Shown here: piece after piece, positions 22,859 through 35,028 of the stretch
Layout of the letters: the number at the start of each line of letters is the position of its first letter
Position numbering within the stretch: position 1 is the first letter of the stretch
NCBI GenBank assembly: GCA_014529385.2
Contig: CM043970.1
Coordinates: 44,064,779 to 44,128,778 of the forward strand
Origin: Adiantum capillus-veneris
Taxonomy: Eukaryota; Streptophyta; Polypodiopsida; Polypodiales; Pteridaceae
Reading direction: 5' to 3'
DNA length: 64,000 bases
Notes under the pieces: model-generated
What the model was told of the DNA's origin: nothing
What the model saw: the letters and a program-made list of their open reading frames with translations, nothing else
Databases searched by the model: none
Made by a program: the position numbers and the translations under genes

Positions 22859-24361
22859 CTAAAAATATCCAAAGAATCCTTCACATACGCTATACCTCTC
22901 ATGCCCTGCAATAGAATCAAGTATGTCATCTATGAAAGGAAGAGGGTATGGATCCCTCTTCATGGCTGCGTTTAGAGGCTTAAAATCAACACATATCCTC
23001 CACTTTTCATCCTTCTTGGGTGTGACAACAACAGGACTCACCCATTCTGCAGTGTTCATAGGACATATGAAACCTGCTTCAAGAAGCTTGTCTAGCTCTT
23101 CCTTTAAAGCATTAAGTTGTACCTGTCCCATTCTCCTTAGCTTTTGGTGTACGGGCTGAGCTCCTTCCTTGATTGGAATGTGGATTTCCTCTCCCTTAAA
23201 GCCTCTGATTTCCTCAAAAGAAGTGATGAATAAATGGGGAAATTGTTGTATCATATGTAGGTACTCACCCTTCTTATGACTAGTCAAGTCGGGGGACAAC
23301 ATACCTTGTATCAGCTCCTGTTTGACATTAGGTTGAACTTTGGGTTGCATCAGCTCTTCAATTTGCTCATAAGGACCAAAGATATCCTCATTCTCCATAA
23401 GGCCAATAAATCTTTGTTTCCCATCATGCTCTTCTTCAAGAAACAAGGAGGAAACATCTAGATCACTATCGCTGTTATCTTCCACTTCACTGCCATCATC
23501 CCCATTGTCTTCTTCTTCACTTGAGGACTCTTCTTCATCAGTTTTCTCATCAAAATCAGCATCCAAAGATTTCTTGCTAGCCATGTCAAACCTCTTCTTA
23601 TCACCCCTTCTATTGTAGAGAGTGATAGTACCATGTCCCCAATCCTGTATAGCTTTGGTTGCCTGTAACCATGGTCTTCCAAGGATGATAGGGAAAGCAC
23701 CAATACCCACGGGCATAACATGGCAATTGACCAGCACTTTAACATCAAATACATCCACCTCCAAGTCCTTTACAACTCCCAAGCACCTCACCCTTGATTG
23801 GTTGGCAAGCTTTATGCGAAAACCTGAATTCTTTACCATGTTGAGTCCCAACATTCATACACAAGCTTGAGTAATAACACATACCTGTGCACCTCCATCA
23901 ATATAATCCTCTCCAATGCACTTCCTCTTATGCCATGCATCCATAGTAGGACATATATGAGGTAGCTCATTCAAAGACAAGACTCTCACTGACCCCCTTG
24001 CAGGCTCCTTCTTCATGGGGTTGACTACGTGCTTCCATTGCCTCTTTAACTTGGGACACATCTCCATGAGTTGCCCAAAGGTAACATCAGCCTTTCTACC
24101 CACCAAATCAGCCCTTAAACTATAAATTGGTTGCCCTTCCCCCAAAGTAAAGTCAGATGCATTGTAATGTTTCCTGGGCTTTCTCTTCTTCTTCTCTTTA
24201 CCTGTACCTATTTCAACCTGTTTCCCTCTTTTATGGCTGGGACTTGCATCACTCATGTCATGATCTCTTGTAACCCTCTTACCTACAGGCATGACCATAG
24301 CTCCCAAATCATCCTCTTTCTTCTCCAAACGGATTATGCTCACCACTTTTGTTTTGCCCTT
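22859..24361 (-). pseudogene. pol: Gypsy A protease and RT (first half)
   Basis: The protease active site reads DYIDGGAQVCVITQACV, then a TGA (23,855-23,857), then MLGLNMVKNSGF and IILGRPWLQ, the conserved protease end. An acidic linker rich in Glu/Asp/Ser follows. The RT starts QKLRRMGQVQLNALKEELDK and continues EWVSPVVVTPKKDEKWRICV and YPLPFIDDILDSIAGHERYS. Motif A is VCEGFFGYF, where the family catalytic Asp is Glu. TAG at 22,859-22,861 replaces the Gln expected after GYF. All of these are shared with element B. Confidence 0.86.
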
Positions 24362-24364
24362 TTC

Positions 24365-25335
24365 TTATGCTGTCAATCCACTTGGTCCTGCTTCCCCTTT
24401 AATCTCAATACCATAATCTTGAGCTCGAGAAGGAATTTGTGGAGGAACAGGAAACATGTCGCCACCCATTCTCTTTGGCTTATCACATTGAGGGCTTTTA
24501 TGACCCCATTCACCACAATTGTAGCATTGAAACATATCCCCTCTTCCAGCCATGCCTCTTCCTCTACCACCTGTATAACCCTCATTGCTTCCATAACCAC
24601 GTCCATATCCATAACTTTGACCTCTTCCACCTCCCATCATATGCACACTAAGATTCTTCATAAGACCTACCACCTCTTGCATCTCCTTGCGAAAGGCATT
24701 CACATCATGAGAAGCTTGTTGATCATAACCTGGCTCCCTGATGAGGACCCTTGGTTGCTCTACCGCTTTCACTTCAAGCTTTGGCTCCACATTGATTCCA
24801 AGTTGATGAAGACGCTCTACTTTCCACTCTTTATTCTTTGCAATTTCAACTGCCTCCTCAAAGGTCCTTGGCTGCTTAAGCTCTACCTTCAAGGTAGGTT
24901 ACTCCTCAAGCTTGCAAGAAACCTGTCCTTCTTCAACATGGCTGGAGGAATTTCAGCCCCCAAATATGTACACCACTTTGCCCATAACGCATTGAATGCC
25001 TTGAAAAAGTCTTCTATGGTTTGGCCTTCATCTTATACTAAGCCTTGAATAGACTGCCATACCTTTTGTGGGTCTTCCACCTGTTGAAAGTGTGTAAGAA
25101 AAGCATGCCTTACCATTTCATAAGTCATAACCTGAGGAGGTTGGGCTGATTGTAGATCCTTCTTGTAGCCTTCCAACCATTCCCTAGAATCTCCCTTCAA
25201 GGAGAAGTACAAGATTCGTAGCACCAACGCTGGGTCTTGCTTGTTAGCAAGAAGGCAAGCAAACTCCATTCTCTCAATGAAAGCTTTGGAACTTTCATTT
25301 GATTTCCCACTAAACTCCAGAAAATTAAATGCCAT
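24365..25335 (-). pseudogene. gag: Gypsy A gag with zinc knuckle
   Basis: Gag text begins near MAFNFLEFSGKSNESSKAF (25,335) and runs FSLKGDSREWLEGYKKDL, typical of plant gypsy Gag. TAA at 25,033 breaks the frame, and a one-base loss near 24,895 shifts it before VELKQPRTFEEAVEIA. A Gly/Arg/Tyr-rich stretch (GRGQSYGYGRGYG) leads to the CCHC knuckle CYNCGEWGHKSPQC. A TAA separates it from the protease frame. The true start is uncertain; the frame is open upstream into the PBS. Confidence 0.85.
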
Positions 25336-25376
25336 GTCTTCAAAACCTGTAAACTGAAGGTAACTTGAAGCGATTC

Positions 25377-25394
25377 CTCGGTGGCGGGCACCAA
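25377..25394 (-). other. Candidate PBS, gypsy A
   Basis: On the minus strand TTGGTGCCCGCCACCGAG lies a few bases inside the 5' LTR end. It starts TGG as a tRNA-3'-end complement should. I cannot assign the tRNA. Gypsy B has the same sequence at 34,061-34,078. Confidence 0.6.
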
Positions 25395-25399
25395 AACAT

Positions 25400-25856
25400 T
25401 GTTGGGAAAGAAGCAAACTGAAACACCTCTATAGCGATGTCACCCAAGAGCGCTGAAAGAGAATTACAAGACACCAAAATCTTTGCAAAATCCTTTTGAA
25501 ACACCACAAGTCCAATAGGAGTAGTCCCCTTGGGAATTTATTGGCCGTCACCCACCCAAGAGACTATGTCACATAGGAGCAAAACCCTGTCAAAGCACAG
25601 ATTGTAGCACACGCCGACCAATGCATATGAAGACAAGAGCCTCTCCTTCCACAATCAAACATCACAAACCCACAACTTCAATATCAATTCCACAATTCAT
25701 AGATACTAGACTAGCGACTTGCAGTGCATGTACATGTGCTTGCTAAAGCAAGCTAAAAAACCCATAAAAAGAAAGCCCACATGCCTTTTTGACATCGGGC
25801 GTCATGTCCGTATGTACAAATTTACAAAAAAAGGGGTGTCAGAAATGCGCCCAACA
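25400..25856 (-). repeat. 5' LTR of gypsy A (457 bases, internally deleted)
   Basis: Same ends as the 3' LTR, but a roughly 404-base segment is missing, with the join catagata|ctagactagcg. The join falls where the longer LTR has ac on both sides of the missing part. Confidence 0.87.
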
Positions 25857-26344
25857 ACGTGGTTCATGCAATAATGTATGAATGATTAACAAATTCTTCT
25901 TTAAGAAGGGATTTAAGCATACCTTTGCTACCCTAGAGAGGATTAATTATGTAGCTAGAAGAGGCTTATGGTTTAGGACTTTCCAATTGATAACAGGGGG
26001 GGATACCTTAACTAGAAGAAAATTCCCACTTCCAAGGAAAAACTTCTTTGATTAAGATAGGACTACCCTTCAAAACTTAACTCTCCTTGAGGGAGTTAGT
26101 ATTAACTTATTTGTATCACTACACATGCTCTTTTTCGCTTTGAAAGAAAAAAAATTATATTTCTTGAATTTAAAGAAAAACTTGTGGACCTTTCATAAGA
26201 GCATTCTTTTTAGAGTAGATTGTAATGCTACTTTGAATAGAATGTTTAATTCCAAAAGAAATCACTACTTAATTGCTCATGATTATGTGGCAATTATCTC
26301 GTGAATCTTTAAAATAGAAAAATATATTTCTACTCTCTTTATGC
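25857..26344. other. Intergenic 3' flank of gypsy A, duplicated at 34,541-35,028
   Basis: No gene is seen. Broken codon runs such as VARRGLWFRTFQL suggest an old transposon but cannot be assigned. It lies between the gypsy LTR and the 2.6-kb-family LTR in both tandem units. Confidence 0.5.
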
Positions 26345-27635
26345 TGATAGTCGTTTTTCGGCTCTCCATAATTGCCATAGTAAGTTACTCCACCCTACCA
26401 AATTCACCCAAACGCTATGGCTATCCCTACCATTTCACTGTACATAGGCGTGTGTGAGTTAGGGGGCTTTTCCCATATCTTCTTAAAAACCCTCAGCTAG
26501 CTAGTCAGTGGGCTAGTTGAGCCAAAATAAAATAAAATAAAAATAAAATAAAAGTATATTATGGCCTCTTTGTGTGTAAATATTTCATTGTATATATGGC
26601 CTAAATATATGGATTTTTTATAATTATTTTGGTATTTTATTTAAATATTTCTACTTAGGTCTGTGTTTTATTAAACCTATGTACACCTTCTTTCATCCTC
26701 TTACACCATAATTATATTTTTTGCCAATATGTACATACTCTAACCTCATATTTTTTCTTTATACAAATCACTCCCACATTTTCACCCTCACCCTCGTGAA
26801 AACAAAAAATTGATTTCTACTGATTGGTTACGTTTATTATATTATTTACTTGCATACCTTTTCCTCTTTCACCCAAAATAATTCAAGGAGGGATCATATC
26901 ATATGATTCCAATATCTTTCCATATCCATAACTCCTCCATATTTTTATTATTATTTTTATTCATTATTCTAACAGCATGTGCTCATTGAGCTAAAGTCCA
27001 TGAATAGTCCATACACTAGTCCCACCATGTATATATTTCTTTATTCACCAATAATCCTCCTCCATGCATGGGTCAAGGGCAACCTGGATGCTTTATATTA
27101 TAATATGACAAAGGAGGGGCTCACTCTTGGATGCATTGTACAAATTCAACAAAGGAGGGGGCCACTAAAAGACTTTTGCAGGCATAAAAAGAGGCTTTTT
27201 GGTGAGAATTTTGGCACCTATCTCTACTCCGAATTTGGAGCAGTGGTCAAAATAGAAAATGTAGCCCACGCGTTGAATAATCAGCTCAAAATTTTTCATG
27301 AGTTTCGGAGCTATCAGCGATGAGATATTATTTTTTGAGTGGACCCCAGTCTGCCCACTTTTCTCACAAGTAGCCCTTAGTCTTCTCTCACCCTTCCACA
27401 CATCTACACACACACACACACACATTCCTCTCAATCCCTCACTCAAACCTGCACCTTGAATGGTTTCTCTCACCTTCTTCACCATTAACCTCCCCTCTTA
27501 CTCCCATAGCTCTCATATGAGCTCTCCATGTATATACACCATCTCTATGCCTCTCTCTATTATCTCCAAAGTACAATTCCATCTTAACCCTTATATATAT
27601 ACATAAATTCAGCATGTGTACCATGCTTAACCTCT
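26345..27635 (+). repeat. Truncated LTR of the 2.6-kb LTR family (5' half)
   Basis: Starts TGATAGTCGTTTTTCGGCTC and runs 1.29 kb to the duplication breakpoint. It is the first unit's copy of the LTR that is complete at 35,029-37,642. It includes a CA run near 27,403-27,424. Confidence 0.88.
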
Positions 27636-27836
27636 GCGTGGTGTACTTTCATGGGGTGTGGGATATACTTTTATGGGATAAATGAAATCATGATGTCACT
27701 CAAAGATTTAGGGACTGAACACTGTCAAACACTGCAACAAATTGGTGGTCATCTTCAACTAAAAGGCTCTAGATCTACATTTGATCTCATAGCCTCAGAT
27801 ATAGTTGAGAGTGGACATGCAAGTGTGGTGAAACGT

Positions 27837-28696
27837 TGTTGGGAAACAATCAAACTGAAACACCTCTATAGCGATGTCACCCAAGAGCGTTGAAAGAGAA
27901 TTACAAGACACCAAAATATTTGAAAAGTCCTTTTGAAACACCACATGTCCAATAGGAGTAGTCCCCTTGGGAATTTACTGGCCGTCGCCCACCCAAGAGA
28001 CTATGTCACATAGGAGCAAAATCCTATCAAAGCATGGATTTATAGCACACGCCGACCAATGCATATGAAGACAAGAGCCTCTCCTTCCACAATCAAACAT
28101 CACAAACCCACAACTTCAACATCAATTCCACAATTCATAGATACATACCCTCCGAATCTGTCTACACACAATTTGCCACTAGGCTTCCATAGCCATAACC
28201 ATGCAGAGAACTAGTCGTAACCTGAAGAGCACAACTCCAATTGGGGCACTTTAAAGCTTGAAAAATGACTAGCAAGAAAGCTGAAGATGACCAAAATTGA
28301 TTCCATACTCCGCCATGAGAAAAATTGACGCCAAGAGAAAGCTGTCTCAACACGACTACACGTAGAGAAGGCTAGTCGAGGCGAAGAGCTGCATCGCATA
28401 GCACCAAGGAGACAAAACGAGCTAAAACCTGCAAATTTCTGATCTTTGGCTGAAACTTTTTTAGTTTGTACATGAGTTTAAGTTATATACAAGGCTCACT
28501 TCAAAAAACTCACTCACGGGCACTTACAGTAGCCTGACAGCTGTCACTAGACTAGCGACTTGCAGTGCATGTACATGTGTTTGCTAAAGCAAGCTAAAAA
28601 ACCCACAAAAAGAAAGCCCACATGCCTTTTTGACATCGGGCGTCATGTCCATATGTACAAATTTACAAAAAATGGGGTGTCAAAAATGCGCCCAAC
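27837..28696 (-). repeat. 3' LTR of gypsy B (860 bases)
   Basis: Counterpart of 19,152-20,012 with scattered substitutions; keeps the roughly 404-base segment missing from the 5' LTR. Confidence 0.88.
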
Positions 28697-29999
28697 ATAG
28701 TTTGCCACACCCGAGCCTGCTAAATCATTCATGATCAGCAGCACAAAAGAGATCCTGTAAACCACATGAGGGTGTCTTCACCTCATCATCATCATTAACC
28801 AAATGATCAGAAAATTCTTCAAAAGAAGGCTCATCCTCAATCACAGTCATCAACCTTGCAATATACTTCTTCAACCTGTAGCCATTCACACGTGCTTTAT
28901 GCGGGGTACCATCCAAGTCAGCAAGCTGAAATGTGCCATTCGGAAACCTGTTTAAGACCAAGAAAGGACCTTGCCACTTGATTTGAAATTTCTTTTAAAA
29001 AGTTCTATTAAGCTTACTATTTTAACGAAGCACCATGTCACCCTTCTTGATGTCCTTGTTCTTTACCTTCTCATTTTCCCTTGCTTGATTCTTCTTTAAG
29101 ACCTGCTCATAATGCTCAAAAGCTAACACCCTATCCAATTGTACACATTGCAAATATAAAATTCTTTCCTCGAATGCATCCTTGGGCTCTTCTTCAAGCT
29201 TTAGCATCATCTTCAAGGATGGTATCTCCACCTCAATAGGAAGTAAATCCTCTTTGCCAAAAACTAGATGGAAGGGAGAAAAACCAGTACTTGATTTGAT
29301 GGCAGTCCTATAAGCCCATAGAGCACAAGGTAGCTCTAAATCCCAAGTATTCACATTGTTTCTTTTCATCTTTGTAAGCATCCTTATGAGTTCTCCATTA
29401 AACCTTTCATTCATGCCATTGCATTGGGGATAATATGGAGTAGTAAACCTACTATGCACATGAAGCTTCTCACATAGATAATCCACCAACTCTCCCCTGA
29501 AACCTGGACCCTTGTCAGAAATTAAGTCCAATGGCATGCCAAATTTGCAACAAATATATTCATATATAAATAAGGAAACATCTTTACTCATGATGTGCTT
29601 AACAACTTTGGCTTCAGTCCACCTGGATAGATAGTCAACAGCAGTAAGTATGTAACATTTGCCTCTAGCTGTCATAGATAGAGGACCTATTGCATTAATA
29701 CCCCACTTCTCAAACACATCATAAGCCACAATGGTGCCTCTAATTTTTGATTTGAGAACCCTCTTTGCCATGCTTTGACACTCTTTACAAGACTTGCACC
29801 AATGATGAACATCACGTTGAACACTTGGCCACACATAACCCTCCTGCAAGACCTTATGCAAAGTGATCTTTGAAGCAAAGTGACCACCACAAGAACCCTC
29901 ATGATTATCCTTTAAAATTTTGTAAATTTCCTCTTTCCAAGGAACTTTTCTCATCACAAGATCAGCCCCCTTCATATACAAGGCATCACCAAGTAGCAC
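28697..29999 (-). pseudogene. pol: Gypsy B integrase
   Basis: The frame 29,022-29,999 differs from A only near its end (NQARENEKVK for NQAKANEKVK, and MVLR for MVLS before the shared stop). It has the same Asn in KWGINAIGPL, the same ISDKGPGF and NGMNERFNGEL. Downstream, a TAA replaces a Gln codon before KKFQIKWQG, while the stop that A has before NRFPNGTFQLADLDG is absent here. Confidence 0.86.
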
Positions 30000-31543
30000 A
30001 TACCTTTTTGCACATACCTTTTTGGCTTTTCCAACTCTGATGGAAGCATACCTGTTTGTAGGAACTCTTCCTCCCTCTCTAAAGCTTCCCTTCCCAAATA
30101 AAGAGGAGAATTAGACCTTATCACATACAATTGCCCAATTGAAGCTTGCACTGCACCATGTGCTTCTTCATTTTGAGACCTGTCCACATGCCTTAAACTC
30201 CAAGCTTCAAAATTTTTAAGCAGATTCTTCACTTGAAAACACATATTTTTCAGCCTTGGATTCTTACTTTGCCACACCCCAAGTACTTGCTTCACCACCA
30301 AAAGAGCATCACCTCTTACCCTCACACGACGGATGCCAAGCTCAAGGCAAAGGTTGAGACCTTTCTCCAACGTAGCCTACTCAGCTTCATTGTTGCTTTG
30401 TGCTGTAAGCTTCAAACTCATTTTAGTTACCAAAGAACCTTGAGGACCATAAAATACCACACCTCGTGAAGCTTCACCATGCGCTTTCCTGTAAGAGCCA
30501 TAAAAAAAAAATAGATAGGCATTGTCTATGTCAGGAGCTTCCATGTGTTGCTTCTTCACTGCATCCTCTTTAAGAAGAAGAGAGCTTTCCTTATAGGTAA
30601 GCAAATTATCCAATGTAGCCCTTTTACTCTCCTCAACAAGAAAAGAGAATTGGAATTCCTGTAGCTCCACAATCCACTTCATGAGCCTCTTTGACAAAGT
30701 AGAGCTATTCATCAATTGAGGTAAAAGAGTGTAGCTAGTGAGGAATGTGAATGGTTTAGGGAGAAGGTAGTGCCTAAACCTTCTACATGCATAAATCACA
30801 CTCACCATAATGAGCTCCACCTTAGTATAGCCTCTTTCCACCTCTAGCTTCACCCTGCTAGCACAATAGATAGGCTTCATGTAGTGGGAATTGTTACCTC
30901 GTTGAAGAAGCATAGCTCCAATAGCATCCTCACCTACTGATGGATTCACATAAAACTCCTTATCCCAATTAGAAGCTTGCATAGCAGGAATAGAACCAAG
31001 AACCTCTTTGATGCCTTGAAAAACCTCTTCACATTCATTTGTCCATTGTAGAGGATCCAACCTTGCTACTTGTTGTAGAGGATAAAGAAGTTGAGAGGAC
31101 AAAGGAATGAACCTTGCCATATACTTCACCTTTTGAATAAAAATAGAAAGTTGCTTTGTATCTTTAGGTGATGGGAGTAGCACCAATTCCTTCACCTTGT
31201 CAGGATCCGATTCAATCCCATTCTCTGAGATCATATGCCCCAAAAACTTCACTCTTGGTTGAGCAAGATGACACTTCTTTGGGTTGAGTTGACCTCCACT
31301 TTCATCATATTGCTTCAATGCCATCCCAAGCTTTGCACAATGATCATTTCTAGAGATATAAACACAAAAGTCATCAATAAGATCCTTCACAAACTTTCCA
31401 AGAAAGGGAGAGAACACCTTGTTGACGCGCTTTTGATACCACGCACAGCCATTCATAAGACCAAAAGGAAGCACACAATAACAAAAGCACCCCCATGTCG
31501 TGATAAATGTGGTTTTCTTTCGATCTTCCAAAGCCAAGGTGAA
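29972..31543 (-). pseudogene. pol: Gypsy B RT (second half) and RNase H domains
   Basis: Longer open frame than A (30,377-31,537), because the codon before SNNEAE is CAA here rather than TAA. Motif C reads FVKDLIDDFCVYIS. The second RNase H reads FFFYGSYRKAHGEA, so its first catalytic Asp is Tyr in this copy. The stop after NEAE and the 14-base duplication before the integrase are shared with A. Confidence 0.86.
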
Positions 31544-33045
31544 CTAAAAATATCCAAAGAATCCTTCACATACGCTATACCTCTCATGCCCTGCAATAGA
31601 ATCAAGTATGTCATCTATGAAAGGAAGAGGGTATGGATCCCTCTTCATGGCTGCGTTTAGAGGCTTAAAATCAACACATATCCTCCACTTTTCATCCTTC
31701 TTCGGTGTGACAACAACAGGACTCACCCATTCTGCAGTGTTCACAGGACATATGAAACCTGCTTCAAGAAGCTTGTCTAGCTCTTCCTTTAAAGCATTAA
31801 GTTGTACCTGTCCCATTCTCCTTAGCTTTTGGTGTACGGGCTGAGCTCCTTCCTTGATTGGAATGTGGATTTCCTCTCCCTTAAAGACTTTGATTTCCTC
31901 ATAAAAAGTGATGAATAAATGGGAAATTGTTGTATCATATGTAGGTACTCACCCTTCTCATGACTAGTCAAGTCCGGGGACAACATACCTTGTATCAGCT
32001 CCTGTTTGACATTAGGTTGAACTTTGGGTTGCATCAGCTCTTCAATTTGCTCATAAGGACCAAAGATATCCTCATTCTCCATAAGGCCAATAAATCTTTG
32101 TTTCCCATCATGCTCTTCTTCAAGAAACAAGGAGGAAACATCCAGATCACTATCGCTGCTATCTTCCACTTAACTGCCATCATCCCCATTGTCTTCTTCT
32201 TCACTTGAGGACTCTTCTTCATCAGTTTTCTCATCAAAATCAGCATCCAAAGATTGCTTGCTAGCCTTGTCAAACCTCTTCTTATCACCCCTTCTATTGT
32301 AGAGAGTGATGGTACCATGTCCCCAATCCTGTATAGCTTTGGTTGCCTGTAACCATGGTCTTCCAAGGATGAGAGGGAAAGCACCAATACCCACGGGCAT
32401 AACATGGCAATTGACCAGCACTTTAACATCAAATACATCCACCTCCAAGTCCTTTACAACTCCCAAGCACCTCACCCTTGATTGGTTGGCAAGCTTTATG
32501 CGAAAACCTGAATTCTTTACCATGTTGAGTCCCAACATTCATACACAAGCTTGAGTAATAACACATACCTGTGCACCTCCATCAATATAATCCTCTCCAA
32601 TGCACTTCCTCTTATGCCATGCATCCATAGTAGGACATATATGAGGTAGCTCATTCAAAGACAAGACTCTCACTGACCCCCTTGCAGGCTCCTTCTTCAT
32701 GGGGTTGACTACGTGCTTCCATTGCCTCTTTAACTTGGGACACATCTCCATGAGTTGCCCAAAGGTAACATCAGCCTTTCTACCCACCCAATCAGCCCTT
32801 AAACTATAAATTGGTTTCCCTTCCCCCAAAGTAAAGTCAGATGCATTGTAATGTTTCCTGGGCTTTCTCTTCTTCTTCTCTTTACCTGTACCTATTTCAA
32901 CCTGTTTCCCTCTTTTATGGCTGGGACTTGCATCACGCATGTCATGATCTCTTGTAACCCTCTTACCTACAGGCATGACCATAGCTCCCAAATCATCCTC
33001 TTTCTTCTCCAAACGGATTATGCTCACCACTTTTGTTTTGCCCTT
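31544..33045 (-). pseudogene. pol: Gypsy B protease and RT (first half)
   Basis: Shares with A the TGA after TQACV and the TAG after GYF. Private lesions are a TAA in the acidic linker (32,167-32,169) and loss of one G near 31,922 that shifts the frame before the RT start at 31,816. Protease motifs DYIDGGAQVCVITQ and LILGRPWLQ are kept. Confidence 0.86.
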
Positions 33046-33048
33046 TTC

Positions 33049-34019
33049 TTATGCTGTCAATCCACTTGGTCCTGCTTCCCCTTTAATCTCAATACCATAA
33101 TCTTGAGCTCGAGAAGGAATTTGTGGAGGAACAGGAAACATGTCGCCACCCATTCTCTTTGGCTTATCACATTGAGGGCTTTTATGACCCCATTCACCAC
33201 AATTGTAGCATTGAAACATATCCCCTCTTCCAGCCATGCCTCTTCCTCTACCACCTGTATAACCCTCATTGCTTCCATAACCACGTCCATATCCATAACT
33301 TTGACCTCTTCCACCTCCCATCATATGCACACTAAGATTCTTCATAAGACCTACCACCTCTTGCATCTCCTTGCGAAAGGCATTCACATCATGAGAAGCT
33401 TGTTGATCATAACCTGGCTCCCTGATGAGGACCCTTGGTTGCTCTACCGCTTTCACTTCAAGCTTTGGCTCCACATTGATTCCAAGTTGATGAAGACACT
33501 CTGCTTTCCACTCTTTATTATTTGCAATTTCAACTGCCTCCTCAAAGGTCCTTGGCTGCTTAAGCTCTACCTTCAAGGTAGGTTTCTCCTCAAGCTTGCA
33601 AGAAACCTGTCCTTCTTCAACATGGCTGGAGGAATTTCAGCCCCCAAAGATGTACACCACTTTGCCCATAACGCAATGAATGCCTTGACAAAGTCTTATA
33701 TGGTTTGGCCTTCATCTTATACTAAGCCTTGAATAGACTGCCATACCTTTTGTGGGTCTTCCACCTAATGAAAGTGTGTAAGAAAAGCATGCCTTACCAT
33801 TTCGTAAGTCATAACCTGAGGAGGTTGGGCTGATTGTAGATCCTTTTTGTAGCCTTCCAACCATTCCCTATCATCTCCCTTCAAACAGAAGTAGAAGATT
33901 TGTAGCACCAACGGTGGGTCTTGCTTGTCAGCAAGAAGGCAAGCAAACTCCATTCTCTCAATGAAAGCTTTGGAACTTTCATTTGATTTCCCACTAGACT
34001 CCGGAAAATTAAACGCTAT
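33049..34019 (-). pseudogene. gag: Gypsy B gag with zinc knuckle
   Basis: As in A, with CYNCGEWGHKSPQC. The Met that may begin A's Gag is Ile here (FEDIAFNF). A private TAG lies at 33,765 and the shared stop at 33,717. The one-base loss near 33,578 is shared with A. Confidence 0.84.
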
Positions 34020-34083
34020 GTCTTCAAAACCTATAAACTGAAGGTAACTTGAAGCGATTCCTCGGTGGCGGGCACCAAAACAC

Positions 34084-34540
34084 TGTTGGGAAACAAGCAA
34101 ACTGAAACACCTCTATAGCGATGTCACCCAAGAGCGTTGAAAGAGAACTACAAGACACCAAAAGCTTTGCAGAATCCTTTTGAAACACCACAAGTCCAAT
34201 AGGAGTAGTCCCCTTGGGAATTTACTGGCCGTCGCCCACCCAAGAGACTATGTCACATAGGAGCAAAACCCTGTCAAAGCACAGATTACAGCACACGCCG
34301 ACCAATGCATATGAAGACAAGAGCCTCTCCTTCCACAATCAAACATCACAAACCCACAACTTCAACATCAATTCCACAATTCATAGATACTAGACTAGCG
34401 ACTTGCAGTGCATGTACATGTGCTTGCTAAAGCAAGCTAAAAAACCCACAAAAAGAAAGCCCACATGCCTTTTTGACATTGGGCGTCATGTCCGTATGTA
34501 CAAATTTACAAAAAACGGGGTGTCAGAAATGCGCCCAACA
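34084..34540 (-). repeat. 5' LTR of gypsy B (457 bases, internally deleted)
   Basis: Carries the same internal deletion join as the 5' LTR of A, so the deletion predates the tandem duplication. Confidence 0.88.
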
Positions 34541-35028
34541 ACGTCGTTCATGCAATAATGTATGAATGATTAACAAATTCTTCTTTAAGAAGGGATTTAA
34601 GCATACCTTTGCTACCCTAGAGAGGATTAATTATGTAGCTAGAGGAGGCTTATGGTTTAGGACTTTCCAATTGATAAGAGGGGGGGATACCTTAACTGGA
34701 AGAAAATTCCCACTTCCAAGGAAAAACTTCTTAGATTAAGATAGGGCTACCCTTCAAAACTTAACTCTCCTTGAGGGAGTTAGTATTAACTTATTTGTAT
34801 CACTACACATGCTCTTTTCCTCTTTGAAAGAAGAAAAATTATATTTCTTGAATTTAAAGAAAAACTTGTGGACCTTTCATAAGAGCATTCTTTTTAGAGT
34901 AGATTGTAATGCTACTTTGAATAGAATGTTTAATTCCAAAAGAAATCACTACTTAATTGCTCATGATTATGTGGCAATTATTTCGTGAATCTTTAAAATA
35001 GAAAAATATATTTCTACTCTCTTTGTGC

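Larger units (their letters stand above)
19152..25856 (-). mobile_element. Ty3/gypsy (Tat-like) element A, 6.7 kb
   Basis: This is a complete but dead element. Minus-strand order is LTR (25,400-25,856), PBS, gag with zinc knuckle, protease, RT, RNase H, second RNase H, integrase, LTR (19,152-20,012). A second RNase H after the RT-linked one is the mark of the Tat lineage. The ends are TGTTGGG/CCCAACA. The flanks aaacgt before and acgt after give a 4-base (possibly 5-base) target duplication. At least eight stops and two frameshifts disrupt it. Confidence 0.9.
27837..34540 (-). mobile_element. Ty3/gypsy (Tat-like) element B, 6.7 kb
   Basis: Near-identical to element A in structure, flanks and lesions: LTRs at 34,084-34,540 (457 bases) and 27,837-28,696 (860 bases), the same TGTTGGG/CCCAACA ends and the same PBS. 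Private changes include extra stops and a one-base loss in pol. Because the flanking 200 bases and 490 bases are also shared, it is a DNA-level copy of A rather than a separate insertion. Confidence 0.9.

Noticed and set aside
22550-22975. 141-codon plus-strand ORF, repeated at 31,235-31,660
   Set aside because: Shadow of the gypsy RT on the other strand.
24131-25048. 305-codon plus-strand ORF, repeated at 32,851-33,732
   Set aside because: It is the reverse strand of gypsy gag and protease, whose minus-strand motifs (zinc knuckle, DGGA) are unambiguous.
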